Part shown: piece after piece, positions 1-11,645 of the stretch
Position numbering within the stretch: position 1 is the first letter of the stretch
How the letters are laid out: each line of letters starts with the position of its first letter
Assembly: GCF_905220415.1 (NCBI RefSeq)
Contig: NC_059537.1
Location: forward strand, 4,997,622-5,061,621
Length of the DNA: 64,000 nt
Source: Colias croceus
Taxonomy: Eukaryota; Arthropoda; Insecta; Lepidoptera; Pieridae
Reading direction: 5' to 3'
The notes under the pieces: model-generated
Database searches by the model: none
Told to the model about the DNA's origin: nothing
The model's input: only the letters and a program-made list of their open reading frames with translations
Made by a program: the position numbers and the translations under genes

Positions 1-91
1 TCTCGGGGCCAAACTTGTCACCAGTATCCTCATGAAGACGGCCGGAGTCCGTCTGGCGGCACAAGATGTCATATCACTCGCCGCCACATAA
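1..91 (+). CDS. possible C-terminal end of an unidentified gene (partial at left edge)
   Basis: From base 2 a plus-strand frame stays open for 29 codons and stops with TAA at 89-91. It ends in a peptide with VRLAAQDVISLAAT. Codon use is GC-rich at third positions, unlike the AT-rich DNA to the right, and a poly(A) signal AATAAA follows at 417-422. These points favour the tail of a real gene entering from the left. The minus strand of the same bases is also open, with ATG codons at 33 and about 70, so a first exon pointing left is the alternative. I do not recognise the family. Confidence 0.4.
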   Translation, partial: LGAKLVTSILMKTAGVRLAAQDVISLAAT

Positions 92-445
92 CCACACAAT
101 TACACCTGAATTCTGCACTTCTATTTATCACTAACGGAATTGAACACGAAACTATACGATTTCGATTATTTTTTAGCGCCACAATCACGTGTTTAGACTG
201 GCGCGGTCCGAGCAACACTGAATCAAAAATGAACTCGAGTATTTGTTGAGCCGCCATCATGTTTCGGCTGGATTATGTTGCCGCTCTGTAGTACGAAGTT
301 AGCCGATTGCTTACGAATACGTTCGAGTAAACGGCCAAAGGACCACACAGGTTATATATCTGTCTCGCTCTAATTTTGAGACAGTAGGGCTCCGAGCAGT
401 AGGGTATTAAACACAAAATAAAACGATTGAATGAAACTGATCGTT
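92..445 (+). other. candidate 3' UTR with AATAAA signal
   Basis: Non-coding stretch following the TAA at 89-91. It contains AATAAA at 417-422, which would place cleavage around 435-445. It is only meaningful if the partial gene at the left edge is real. Confidence 0.3.
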
Positions 446-1121
446 ACTTGCAGTTGCAATGTGTAGATCACAACACCGCGCTATGCCTTTTGTAAACAAA
501 TAGTTTACACAACACGTAATAATTTAAGTGGTTTTAAAAAAATCTAATAAATTTGAATGTCCGCGGGGGTTAAATTATCAGAGAGACATAAGTTTTATGT
601 TCATTATTATTTTCGTTATTAATTCAAATATTTAAGAGCTCTATTTACAAGAAGACCATAATATGTGATCACGATCGCAAACCCTTAATAAAACATTCTA
701 AAAACGTTCTAAAAAAATAATGAAATGTTAATAAAAAATTTAATATTTATGATGATGTAAGAGTAAGTACACTAAGCAAATATTCTCTTTGTGTACAAAT
801 AATAAATGTGGATCAAATATTCGATACGATATCATTTTGTTTACAGAGGTTTTTAAGTAAAAAGTCGAGCGAACGCGCCCACGGCCGGCAGGGCGGCAGA
901 CTGGTCCTTTGATGTTACCGACATAAAACGCCGCCGACGGTGATTTAACTAATGAATTTATTTAGCGGGCGTGCCAGGCGAGTGCCGCTGCATCCACACG
1001 ACTAAGCAGCAAACTGCACCAATCAAGAACTTACCACAAATGCTTAAATTACATTTGGAACTTCGAAGAATTTATTCTTTAAAATGATATTTTTAAACTA
1101 TGTTACTCTTGCAAGTCTAGA
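446..1121. other. non-coding, AT-rich with one GC-rich island
   Basis: I see no coding frame here. A GC-rich patch at about 866-1015 stands out from the AT-rich surroundings and could be regulatory, but nothing specific identifies it. Confidence 0.4.
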
Positions 1122-1920
1122 TAAATATATATGTTAACGGAAATGTATGTAATCCGTCATTGTATACAATTCCTAGGAATTGTATGTAATTCCTAAAATC
1201 GCACGGAAATGTGTGAAATAAATTATTTTATACACATTGCCTAGGAAATCTATACATTTCCTAAATAGCAACCGGAAATGTAAAACATCTAAGATATTGG
1301 AAGGTACGCGGGTCGATGGGGGGAGGGCCGAAAATTCGTAATCAGAATTTTTGGTTTGGATAAGGGGGTGGGTTAGGTTAGGTTCGTGTTTTTTAAAACT
1401 AGATAGAAATAGGAGCCCCACGAAGTGGGGCTCCGTCTGCTCACGACCTCTTTTTGTAGAATTTTGGAAAAAGACGAATTTCGGCATATTACAAAATGCC
1501 GGCCGTTTGTTATACGGCGGATTATACAATCCGACTGGGACGTGTACAAGGGGATAGCGGGACGAGGGGACTGATTACTAACCAAATGAAAATTTGATTT
1601 GATTGAATACAAGTTGATTTAAGAAATGTTAATTAGTAAGATAATATGAACATATTATTATTATTTTACGGTAAGACTGTTAGTTATTACCCAATGCAGT
1701 GTTTTATTACAGAAAGACATTTATTTTATACATTTCCTATGACGATATTGGAATTGTATACAATTCCTAGGAAGATTATACATTTCCTAGGATATCTATG
1801 CATTAAATAGTTTATTAAACAATATTTTATACATTTCCTAAATGGTATCGGAATTGTACACATTTCCTAGGATTTGTATACAATTCCTTGATTTCATACA
1901 TTTCCAGTAACATATATATT
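1122..1920. mobile_element. non-autonomous DNA element with inverted ends and palindromic subrepeats
   Basis: The left end reads AATATATATGTTAACGGAAA and the right end, reverse-complemented, reads AATATATATGTTACTGGAAA, so the block has inverted termini of at least 25 bp. Inside each end are several copies of a palindromic motif of the type GGAATTGTATACAATTCC and ATACATTTCCTAGG, at 1150-1290 and 1720-1910. The core at about 1300-1600 is GC-rich and holds a perfect hairpin with 10-bp arms, GGAGCCCCAC-GAA-GTGGGGCTCC, at 1412-1434. No transposase was recognised. Exact boundaries are uncertain because the flanks are AT repeats. Confidence 0.65.
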
Positions 1921-2803
1921 AATTAAATAGTAACTTCACTATGTACTTATTTGTATTAATTAATTATGAAAAAATATTGCATTAAAGGTCATGATTTGAT
2001 GGATGCATTCAAGAGCTGTATCAGAAAATGAACTTGCAATCAGATAAATACATCGAATGACACCTGACGACAATGTAATACCCCTTAAACCTTCTGAGAA
2101 ATTCAGGAGGTGTAAACGAAACTATTGAGCTCAATCTCAAAAGCAGGAATGCGTCGTAAAGATCTATTCCATGATATAGGTACCGCAAATGTATTCCCGA
2201 AATCAAATACGATCAAAGAACTATCATACTCTTTATTACACGGGTATAGGGATCAATTTCTATTGATCCAGGTACTATAAATATTTCGTTCATATTTCCT
2301 TCGGGGTGGTTTACCTTAGACATTTTGACACTTCTGGCGAAAACGCCACGGGGTGCCTCTCTATATATCTTCTAGGAAACATCGCGTGAGACACTAAATT
2401 GAGATCTCAAAGTATTATAATTCAATTATGCCAATGTATTGAAAATCGGTGTTTTTTTGAAAACTTATTCACTAATAGTAATGCCATTATTTTTCTTTTG
2501 TATCAGGTATGATCACATGATCGTCATAAGAATCATCAAGTGACGCACGTTTGAATTGAATTGTAATTTTTTTGGTCAATGCCATAATAGTTGCCATATG
2601 TTTTGAATTATAATGTTATTAATTTGTAATAATCGGAATACAAATATTGAGAATGATTAGCAATTGAGTCCACCTCTAACCCCTCTTAAAACACGATAAT
2701 ATGTCACAAAAATCCTACCAATTAAATGATATAACCATATCCTCTCTCAAAAAACACATGAGTTGCAAATTGAAATTATTTTTTTTTGACACTTTTATAC
2801 TTA
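1921..2803. other. non-coding, nothing recognised
   Basis: AT-rich with no long frame and no repeat that I could match elsewhere in the window. Confidence 0.4.
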
Positions 2804-4243
2804 AGTGCACGCCTCATAATCTCATCCTTTACAATAAAATTGATTATTTATAAAGAGTACACTATAAATATAAAAAAGAAATAAAATAAAACAGTTGGAA
2901 AAGTAAAGAAAGCGGTACCGTAATAATTGAGCTATTTTTCTTGTGGCCCCACCTAGATGTGAAACTGCGCAGGTTTAAGGGACTGACTACCAACTTATTT
3001 TTTTAAACCTTGGCTTATAGTATAAAGAATCGAGTTTATAATGGTGAATTTTGAGTACACTATAAATATAAAAAAAAAATAAAGAATATTTATAGATATA
3101 CTAAAATTATGGAGAACAGTCGATATTTTTTGGTGTTTATTTAATAACAATTAAACCACATCGAATCAGACCCTGAAAAATGAAAGGGTTCTATTCCTAA
3201 GCATACTCAAGCGTAAGAGAAAAAATAGTTTGGAAAATCCAAAAGTGCACGCCTCATAATCTCATCCTTTACAATAAAATTGATTATTTATAAAGAGTAC
3301 GTGACTATAAATATAAAAATGAAATAAAATAAAACATTTGGAAAAGTAAAGAAAGCGGTACCGTAATAATTGAGCTATTTTTCTTGTGGCCCCACCTAGA
3401 TGTGAAACTGCGCAGGTTTAAGGGACTGACTACCAACTTATTTTTTTAAACCTTGGCTTATAGTATAAAGAATCGAGTTTATAATGGTGAATTTTGAGTA
3501 CACTATAAAAAAAAAAAAAAAAAAAGTCGATATTTTTTTTGTTTATTTAATAACAATTAAACCACATCGAATCAGACCCTGAAAAATGAAAGGGTTCTAT
3601 TCCTGAGCATACTCAAGCGTAAGAGAAAAAAAAAGACTCGATTAGTAAAGTATTTCGGTCGCTATCGTGTTAACAAGAAAAAGGATCCGCACATACAGAC
3701 ACACGGACGTCCAAGACAGAACTTTTTTAAACTGTTTTTTAACTAGTTTAAATAACAAAAATGACATCAAAAATATCATGAATGTTAAAAATAGTGTTTT
3801 TTCTTAATATGTGTGTGTATGCATTATCTTACAAGTGCAATGTATGATACATAAAGACATTTTAAGTTTGAAAAATCAGATGTTTTGCGCGAAGTGACAG
3901 TAGTACCCACCTCAACGCTTCGCTTATGAGGCGTGCAAAAGACTCGATTAGTAAAGTATTTCGGTCGCTATCGTGTTAACAAGAAAATCCTCCGCACATA
4001 CAGACACACGGACGTCCAAGACAGAACTTTTTTAAACTGTTTTTTAACTAGTTTAAATAACAAAAATGACATCAAAAATATCATGAATGTTAAAAATAGT
4101 GTTTTTTCTTAATATTTGTGTGTATGTATTATCTTACAAGTGCAATGTATGATACATAAAGACATTTTAAGTTTGAAAAATCAGATGTTTTGCGCGAAGT
4201 GACAGTAGTACCCACCTCAACGCTTCGCTTCTGAGGCGTGCAA
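2804..4243. mobile_element. DNA element whose two halves are each tandemly duplicated (A-A-B-B)
   Basis: Block A at 2804-3243 is repeated at 3244-3631, starting both times with GTGCACGCCTCATAA. Block B at 3632-3937 is repeated at 3938-4243, ending with TTATGAGGCGTGCAA in B1 and CTGAGGCGTGCAA in B2. The start of A and the end of B are inverse complements, so A and B look like the left and right halves of one element with 14-bp inverted ends. Copies are nearly identical apart from poly-A length and a small deletion in the second A. No transposase frame is present. Confidence 0.7.
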
Positions 4244-5443
4244 TATGGAGTACCTACAACCCTACATGGAATAGATAAATATTAATATATGATATTGTTT
4301 AATACTAAATTAAATCCTACGTTAACCTAATTTGCATATTTATTTGCCGTATCGTATTAACTATTCTAAACTGCTAGATATTTGTTTTACGAGGGCAATA
4401 AAAAACTCAATAGTGACATTTTCTACTGACACTATAATTGTACACAGTGTGCGTTTCAATGAATTGAATCAATATTCTAATTTAAACAAGGCACAATTAT
4501 ACGATAATATATTATATAATATATGACTAGATTTGTGAAAATTATGCGCGTAGCATTCTGTCAATACGATTAAAAAGAAATTATACTAGCTATTGAAAAT
4601 ATTGAATATCACAATAAAATATGAAAATATTCATATTTTTTGGGATTGGGGATTGGAAGTTAGAGCATGGAAAAATCGGGAAGAAAAATTAAAATTACTT
4701 AATTAAAACTAAAGGGATTATAAATTTTACTGAATAACGATATACCCAGGTGTGAAAATTCGATTTATTTATGGATCGATGTTGTTTGTTTTATTTGCAA
4801 TGTTTGGTAAACGCTATGGATGGTTAACACAACGTACCTAGGTTGTTATAACTGATAATAATTAAAGGTTTATTTTTTTCAAGTTTAGCAAATAGACTTT
4901 TTTGCCACCATAGCGCACTTGTCTAAATAAAATTGCGAATCACGATTATCGCTCGTTAAATATTAATGATGTTACTGTAATAAATTCTTTGATTTAGAAA
5001 CCGTTTGTAGAGGTCAGGCTTTGCGTATTAAATTTCGCATAAATTAACTTTTATGAGGTCCCCAAGTTTATTATTGTACCTACCTATCTATACTGACCCA
5101 TACAAAGTAAGTCGTTACTCTTAGTATCTACCTACAAATTTGCGTCGAGGTGGTCCTATATATTTGTATGGAAATGATTTTTTTATATCTTTTTTTACGA
5201 TAGTACACAAACCGTAATAATTCATTTAGCATAATTATTGTCAAAGAAAAGAAAATATAGCAAAAAAATTAGCTGAATATTTTTCTAATTCTCGTATAAA
5301 TTATATTATGATTTCAAAATTATATTATGTTAAACTTAGATGTTAAATAATATTGTTAGAATTTTTCAAAAGACCTAAATGATTGCTCACTACGCGTTGT
5401 GGTCAAAGGAAGAGCCACAAATGCAAAATTCGTTATGGGGTTC
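4244..5443. other. non-coding, nothing recognised
   Basis: AT-rich DNA. No convincing coding frame, RNA gene or repeat was seen. Confidence 0.4.
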
Positions 5444-5446
5444 TAA

Positions 5447-5712
5447 GGCGCGGGTCAAACACAAGCGGCGCGGGCGCGGGCGTGCCATAAGCGCACCTCT
5501 TCAATCTGTTTTGCACCACGTCCTTCTTCTACATTTTGTATGAAAGAACTTTGGAAAGGGGGCGCAACCGTAGCACAATCGTGGCGTGCCGTCTCGACGC
5601 CTTTCCAAAGTTCTTTAATACAAAATGTAGAAGAAGGACGTGGTGCAAAACAGATTTAAGAGGTGCGCTTATGGCACGCCTGCGCCCGCGCCGCTTGTGT
5701 TTGACCCGCGCC
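5447..5712. mobile_element. foldback MITE, Harbinger-like
   Basis: The arms at 5447-5565 and about 5594-5712 are near-perfect inverse complements of roughly 115 bp, starting GGCGCGGGTCAAACACAAGC. The element is flanked on both sides by TAA (5444-5446 and 5713-5715). Three-base TWA duplications are the hallmark of the PIF/Harbinger superfamily. It has no coding capacity. Confidence 0.8.
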
Positions 5713-6231
5713 TAACGAAAAAGCTCCCAACGCCATACCATGAAGAAATACCAAGATGCGTTCGCATAAATTGGTTAACCCTAACATGATAGAAAGACTC
5801 TAATTATTATTTACTTAAAACAATTTTAAATTGTCGAAAAAAATGTAAAAAAAATGTATTTTTGCTATTAGTAATAAGCTGTCGGTAGAAAGCCTGTCCG
5901 TCGTAATACTTGGTTACCACTTGCGTGCAAACATTCGTTCGATATAAGAATGTTTGGCCTCATGTAGAACAGAAGCATTTGCAAATATTAATTAGTTTAT
6001 GTAAACTAATTAATGTTTCAGAACGCGTGGCACTTCTTCATTGCCACGAGCGCGAGAGCTTTCGTTAGATCCAGTACCTAGCCACAAAACGATTCGCGTT
6101 ATGGCTTTTTTAATTTCCGTATTTTAGCGTAACATACAGTCGGAAATTTTTGACATAGTTTTTTTTTATTTTGACTGTCGCTTTTATTAGTTGCGATTTG
6201 CGAGTCTGACTCGAACTTCACCCAATTTTTA

Positions 6232-6432
6232 TGAAGTAAGTATTTTATTAAAGTGAAACTTTTATTACATCGTCACAAACTTTTTGGTCTGTGTAGCGCA
6301 TGTCGCGTGTATCGCGGCTGCCGAGTAGGTATACCTACTCGGCACGCGACATGCGCTACACAGAGCAGTGTTCGGAACCGTTCGAACAGTTTCACTTTTA
6401 CCGTGGTTTCATAAAACCACACAACATTTTTT
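6232..6432. repeat. dispersed repeat with GTAGCGCATG hairpin, copy 1
   Basis: The segment contains an inverted pair, TGTGTAGCGCATGTCGCG and CGCGACATGCGCTACACA, with TTCACTTTTACCGTGGTTTC alongside. The reverse complement of the same composite is present at about 57,760-57,925. That makes this a dispersed family, probably a MITE. Ends and target duplication were not resolved. Confidence 0.65.
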
Positions 6433-7715
6433 TTTATTAACATTTTTTTTTAATTCTTCAGTATAGTATCTATCGAGTAAGAAAATGTAACATACAAATG
6501 TTCCTATCCAAGTTACTATTATTGAAACAGCTATACCATAGCGAAGAGTTTTAGTTAATTAGACGTACGTTCGTTACTTTCATTACTTTCACTTTTTCCT
6601 AGATCTAACTTACTTATATGTTACTAAAAGCAAATATGGCATTATAATAATTGTGTGTACAAAGTGAATGGAAGCCACGAGATGATTCTTTTAAAATTTT
6701 GAACGTACAGAAAACTGAAAAAAAAAGCTCAGTCTGTAACCCAAAATAAAAGGTAAATAATTTATAATTTAACTTTAATAGCCTCGCGTCGTGGGTGGCC
6801 CGCCGCGAGCGAGCACCTAATTGGATAAATTGCCGTCTTAGAGATACGATAAACATTATCAAACAATTTGTTTTCGAGTTGCGTTATGTAACAATTGAAT
6901 TAACTTGCAGACTGCGAAGTACACTTGGCACTTGACGCATTTGCATTATTCAATATGCGAGGGAATCATTTTTTAAACGCAACCTTATTTATTGACTAGT
7001 GCATAATCGGCAATTTGTTTTCTTTGTTTTGCTGTAAGAAAATAGGTGTTTTCAATGTTGAATACAAATTTTGTTAGTATGTGTTCGTTAGTGCCCGGAT
7101 GGTTCTTTGAATAGGCACTCAAGAGTACGTCAATCGATTCTTTTCAAGCTATTGGACAATGATTCCCAAGTAGGTATCGTGTCGATGCGATGGTAGCTCA
7201 GGCACCGTGGGTGGTCCAACTGACGTCTCTATAGCCTGTCTTCATGAACATGCATCTAAATGTCCTTATAATTCAATACATCTGCCGACTTTATGTTTTG
7301 CAACGTGTACCTATATCGATTGCGAATTCACAAACGAATCCACTTATTGTTTTGTCTTGGATTTATTCAGTAGTGATATCTAATGACTCCTGTTTTAGAT
7401 TATGTAGTAGGTATGCATTATTATCATCAGAAAAAAATTATGAAAATGAGTTCAAATAACACAACATTCGATCTTCAAATACGACACACTATTTATACGT
7501 CAAAGAAAGATGGCATAATTCAATAATCGTTAACGAACTTCTACACCTTTTTACTGATAATATCATTAGCTACGTATTTATTTCTGCTCAGCAAAAACGC
7601 AAAAGACCAAGACCTCCAAATCTTTTTGACAACAAGCCTTATATGTAACAAAAACTTCCTCTAGAGCTTTTCCAAAAAAATATATAAATGATATTTCAGT
7701 GAATTTATTTCCGAC
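6433..7715. other. non-coding, contains Gli/Ci-type sites
   Basis: No gene found. A near-consensus TGGGTGGCC lies at 6792-6800 and an exact TGGGTGGTC at 7208-7216; the cluster is described separately. Confidence 0.4.
7208..7216 (+). promoter_or_regulatory. exact Gli/Ci consensus TGGGTGGTC, site 1
   Basis: The nine bases match the canonical binding site of the Hedgehog-pathway factor Gli/Cubitus interruptus exactly. Flanking sequence differs from the other three sites, so it is not a shared repeat. Function is inferred only from the motif. Confidence 0.4.
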
Positions 7716-8047
7716 TAGCTTCCGCCCGCGACTCCGTCCGCGCGGATGTCGGTCTTCGCGTGGATGGTTTATTTCTCCATTTTGAGTAGGTACCTCTGAC
7801 AATAAAATCTTATAAATATCTATTGGACCCAATTCCCAAATACGGCTAGGCCTATAATAATACACAACGTGTGTTCGCGGTTCTACGGAACAACGTCTAT
7901 GGATAAAACTGAAAAATTAAGATTTATTTTTTTCTACGTATTTTTCCAGGATAAAAAGTATCCTATTTTACGCCCAGGATAATAAGGTATAATTATACCA
8001 AGTTTCATCGAAATCGAACCGCTAGTCTTCACGTGATGCCTTCACAT

Positions 8048-8080
<33 letters not shown>

Positions 8081-8204
8081 AATTTTTTTAATCACATATT
8101 TGGGTTTGGTATCGATCCAGTAACACCCCCTGCTATTTATTTTTTCAATATTTTCAATGTACAGAATTGACCCTTCTACAGATTTATTATATGTATAGAT
8201 TAAA
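7716..8204 (+). mobile_element. truncated lepidopteran retroelement tail (GACA microsatellite inside)
   Basis: The segment begins ACTAGCTTCCGCCCGCGACT, contains a run of CAGA units at 8046-8078 and ends near ATTATATGTATAGAT. Related copies lie at 25,180-25,492 (same strand) and 32,475-32,940 (opposite strand). The shared 3' part and variable 5' extent fit a retroposed family. No intact reverse transcriptase is present. Confidence 0.65.
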
Positions 8205-8846
8205 TAGTAAAACATTCGTAGATAGAGAAGCATGGTCATCCTACAAAATAAAACTACCACACATTAACGTTAAACATATACGATTCTCCTTTAATAGCAG
8301 AAACACTACTTTTTGTAACAAACGTAATTATCACTGAAATGGCTGTTTAAATAGCTTCCAACTATCTTTACTCGTAGTTCTTGATTTGCTAATAGAACGC
8401 TATCCTTGCAACATTGCCGCTTAAGTAAGAGTTAAGACTAAATTATATGACTTTTTTGTAGCTGCACAATTATTTTAACTCATAAATGTTTTTCCTAGAT
8501 ACGCGAAATATATGAGCTTTAAAAGTTAAGTCACTAAATAACCACTCAACTTATTCGTAGCGTTGTACTACAGAGTTCAGTTTTTTTTTGGGTTAAATCG
8601 TTACAAACTCATAATCAAATCTTTAATTACACTAAGTACACCTATTAGTGCAGACCACATATTACGTATATTATGTATACGTCACACTCAGACCAAAATT
8701 TCGACAACAAAAATATTGCGCTCTACACCAGCACAACCGCGAACTCTGCGTTCCTTTTACAAAAAGCCCTTATAAATAAAAACATAAATAGTCATATGAA
8801 GCAATAAATTAGTTTATTGTACAATAAAATTATGTAGCAGTCGAGG

Positions 8847-8855
8847 TGGGTGGTC
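8847..8855 (+). promoter_or_regulatory. exact Gli/Ci consensus TGGGTGGTC, site 2
   Basis: Exact nine-base match in the same orientation as site 1. Some 30 bases downstream lies ATAGAGACGTGAC. The inverse of a similar string follows site 1, hinting at a paired second site. Confidence 0.4.
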
Positions 8856-11514
8856 CGTTGTGGCACAAAAAGCCCGAACGTTGCCATAGAGACGTGACTC
8901 TACATCCTCCTCAATATAAGATCTTAGCTATAATATTATGAGTGTCCTTAAAACAGTTCTTACAATTAAATGTTTGAATTTTAAATCAACTTGAGCATTC
9001 TAAGTTTGCAAATAATGTTGAGTGTTTAGATCTTTGACGAATGGAAAACCTAAAGCTACATTTCATAATTACTTTAGAATATCACAGGTGCAGACATAAA
9101 TGTTAACATTAACTCTTTAGATTCGATAAGTTCAGGGTAACTTTGATTCACTGTAAGTATATTTTGTTAACCTGTAAAAGCTTGCTTGTAAGTTTAGGTC
9201 ACCTGTAAAAGACAATGCCTTTTATACATTTATAAGGCAAGCACGTTGAGCTTTAAATAATTATATAGCTTCTATTCTGAAAAATGTGTTCAAAATAAAA
9301 GATATAAAATATCCGCTTCCAGTTATTATCTATACTTAAATGTCCTCTTAAAAAATACACTACACGTAAACAAATACAAGATAATTATTAAGACAGGTCA
9401 CTAAACAAGATGTAATGAGTGAGAACATTACATTTTACGGCTAGTAAAACATTGCACTGCTGCTAATTGCAGACGTTAAAGATACAATGTTACAATGTTT
9501 GTAAGCCTTGATGTATAGCTTATTTATGTTTATGGATTCGCAAATAAAGAAAATAACCATGAAAGTTGTCTTTACGACTTAATTTTAGTTTATATTTAGT
9601 GTTATTGAAATATTTGATGTGTACATAGGTCATACAGAGAAAATGCAGTTTTTAATGTTATGTGGACTAACATTGCAGATATTAATTAAGCGGTAATTTT
9701 ATTTTATCTTAAGCTTTTAATATTTACTTTTAGTGTCTATTCTGAATGACAAAATATCAGCTTTTTAATAAAGCATATGAAATTAAGAATATTTCAAGGA
9801 TATGTCTGGTGACGGGTAAAAAAACAATAAGGTAGTAGGTGACTAAGCTTTTATATAAATAACAATCTATACAGTCTGATGATTATCCTATTTTACTTAT
9901 ATTGTAACTCACAGATTTGCACGCACTTCTGAACTTATTTATCTGAAATTTGTTATTTGATATAGGTACAAACAGTAGATAGTATCTATCAGTATTTATC
10001 AAGACAGTATAAGGTACCTGCAATAACATACGTCTAAAGATGACCTAAAAATCATTGGATAACATTTTAATATATCTATCAAACCTTACCTTCCTAATGC
10101 AACCTATCGAATTACAAAAAAGTAACAAGACGCACCATTATCTATAAAAAGGGACGATGAAGTGGTTTTGGGACGGATAAAAAACGGCGGAAACGCGTTC
10201 CGGGCGAATTGCAGGCTAAAATCGGCGGCTCAGCTAAACGTCTCAATAGGGCTGACGAATATTGATGGACTAGTGATTGAACACGCCTAGCCCCGGTTCC
10301 CAGTAGCGTAACAGACGATACCGCTTCGTCAAAGATTCGCGAAATATAGATATGCCACCTCTATCGTTGTCCAATTTTTTCTTGATAATATTTGATATGC
10401 GCACTAAATGATGGTATGTTTTACATATAATTTCGAAGAAAAAATTAATTCATACTAATTACAGCACACGCCTACGATTTATGTAAAAAATATTATGAAA
10501 ATAAATGCGATCCAAATCTCATATTATAGACCAAGGTACCTATATGCATGTTAGGTACATCTAAATGAGTATTTCATCTTATACCTAACTACATATTATA
10601 CTTATTAAAATACAAAATACATGTTCACTTTTTACAACAATGATAAACTTCTTATGACAATAAAAACAACAATTATTTTCCTTACATAGGTATTAGGTAT
10701 CTACTTATTTCAAAAGCACACTCCATTCTTGAGTATCGGTATAATTACGACTAATATATTATAATCTACTCTTGACTTTGCTAAAGACCTTACGTAGAAG
10801 GATTAAGACCCTTTTCGACTGATTAATGGTCTTACACTTCATTCGATCTCAAACAAATTTATTTTTGTCAAACACTTCCAACGTATTTTTACACTCATGG
10901 CGGTCTAATTTTTAGTCTGTGACGCAGGTCCTCGGAGCCAGAATCATTACGTGTCAAAAGATACGGTAATTACGTGGCGACAGGTTCCCTTCTCCAGATT
11001 TTAAAAGCACTCGAATAAAAAAAGCGAATCTACAAATAAACGCCCCGCAAACGACAATCAATCTTTAAAAAATGTTTCATATACTTAGGTGTTTTTTGCC
11101 CATTATAATTATGTACATATTATCTAGATACCTACTATTGATTATGAATATTAACTAATTATTTTTCCACAAAATGTTACTCGATAATAATAACTATCCG
11201 TTCCGGGTAGGCAATGCAGATTTACACATCCCATAGAGCTCCGTCTCAGTAGTCGTTGATAATTTACAAACATATTATTCAAAGTAAATGTAGAGATTTT
11301 CTTATGAAATAAAACTAGAGGCAATATGAATGAGAAGTTCACTTACTGTTGGCAAAACTTTATGTCTGGAGGAATTAACCGCAATAAAATGCAGCCTACT
11401 CATAACTCAGCTAAAAGATTATATTTAAAGTGCTTTTTATTACTCTACTAGTCTATTATTTGATTATTATCAAAATATATTTACCTTTTTTTATAGTGGG
11501 GAAATCTTCCAAAG

Positions 11515-11645
11515 ATACCTACCCATGGCCCCCGGGGAAGGAGCCGTGGGTTATGTCGGATTCTTACAGACTAAAACCCCACTGTGTTCCGTCGAGCCGC
11601 TTTAATGAGGGGGCCGCGGGTATTTGTTAGAATTCTTCCGCGACA
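11515..11645 (+). repeat. GC-rich repeat fragment, probably retroelement-derived
   Basis: A GC-rich island with CGTGGGTTATGTCGGATTCT followed by a run of C and a second GGGGGCCGCGGGTATTTGTT block. The wording resembles tails of lepidopteran non-LTR elements that I recognise in general terms, but no second copy exists in this window. Confidence 0.35.

Noticed and set aside
1371..1384. Telomeric TTAGG repeat
   Set aside because: Only two TTAGG-like units (GGGTTAGGTTAGG), no array.
1412..1434. Bacterial-type terminator
   Set aside because: The hairpin is perfect but lies inside a eukaryotic transposon core with no T run.
1173..1529. 118-residue minus-strand frame as a transposase
   Set aside because: It spans the palindromic subrepeats of the element and shows no recognisable motif.
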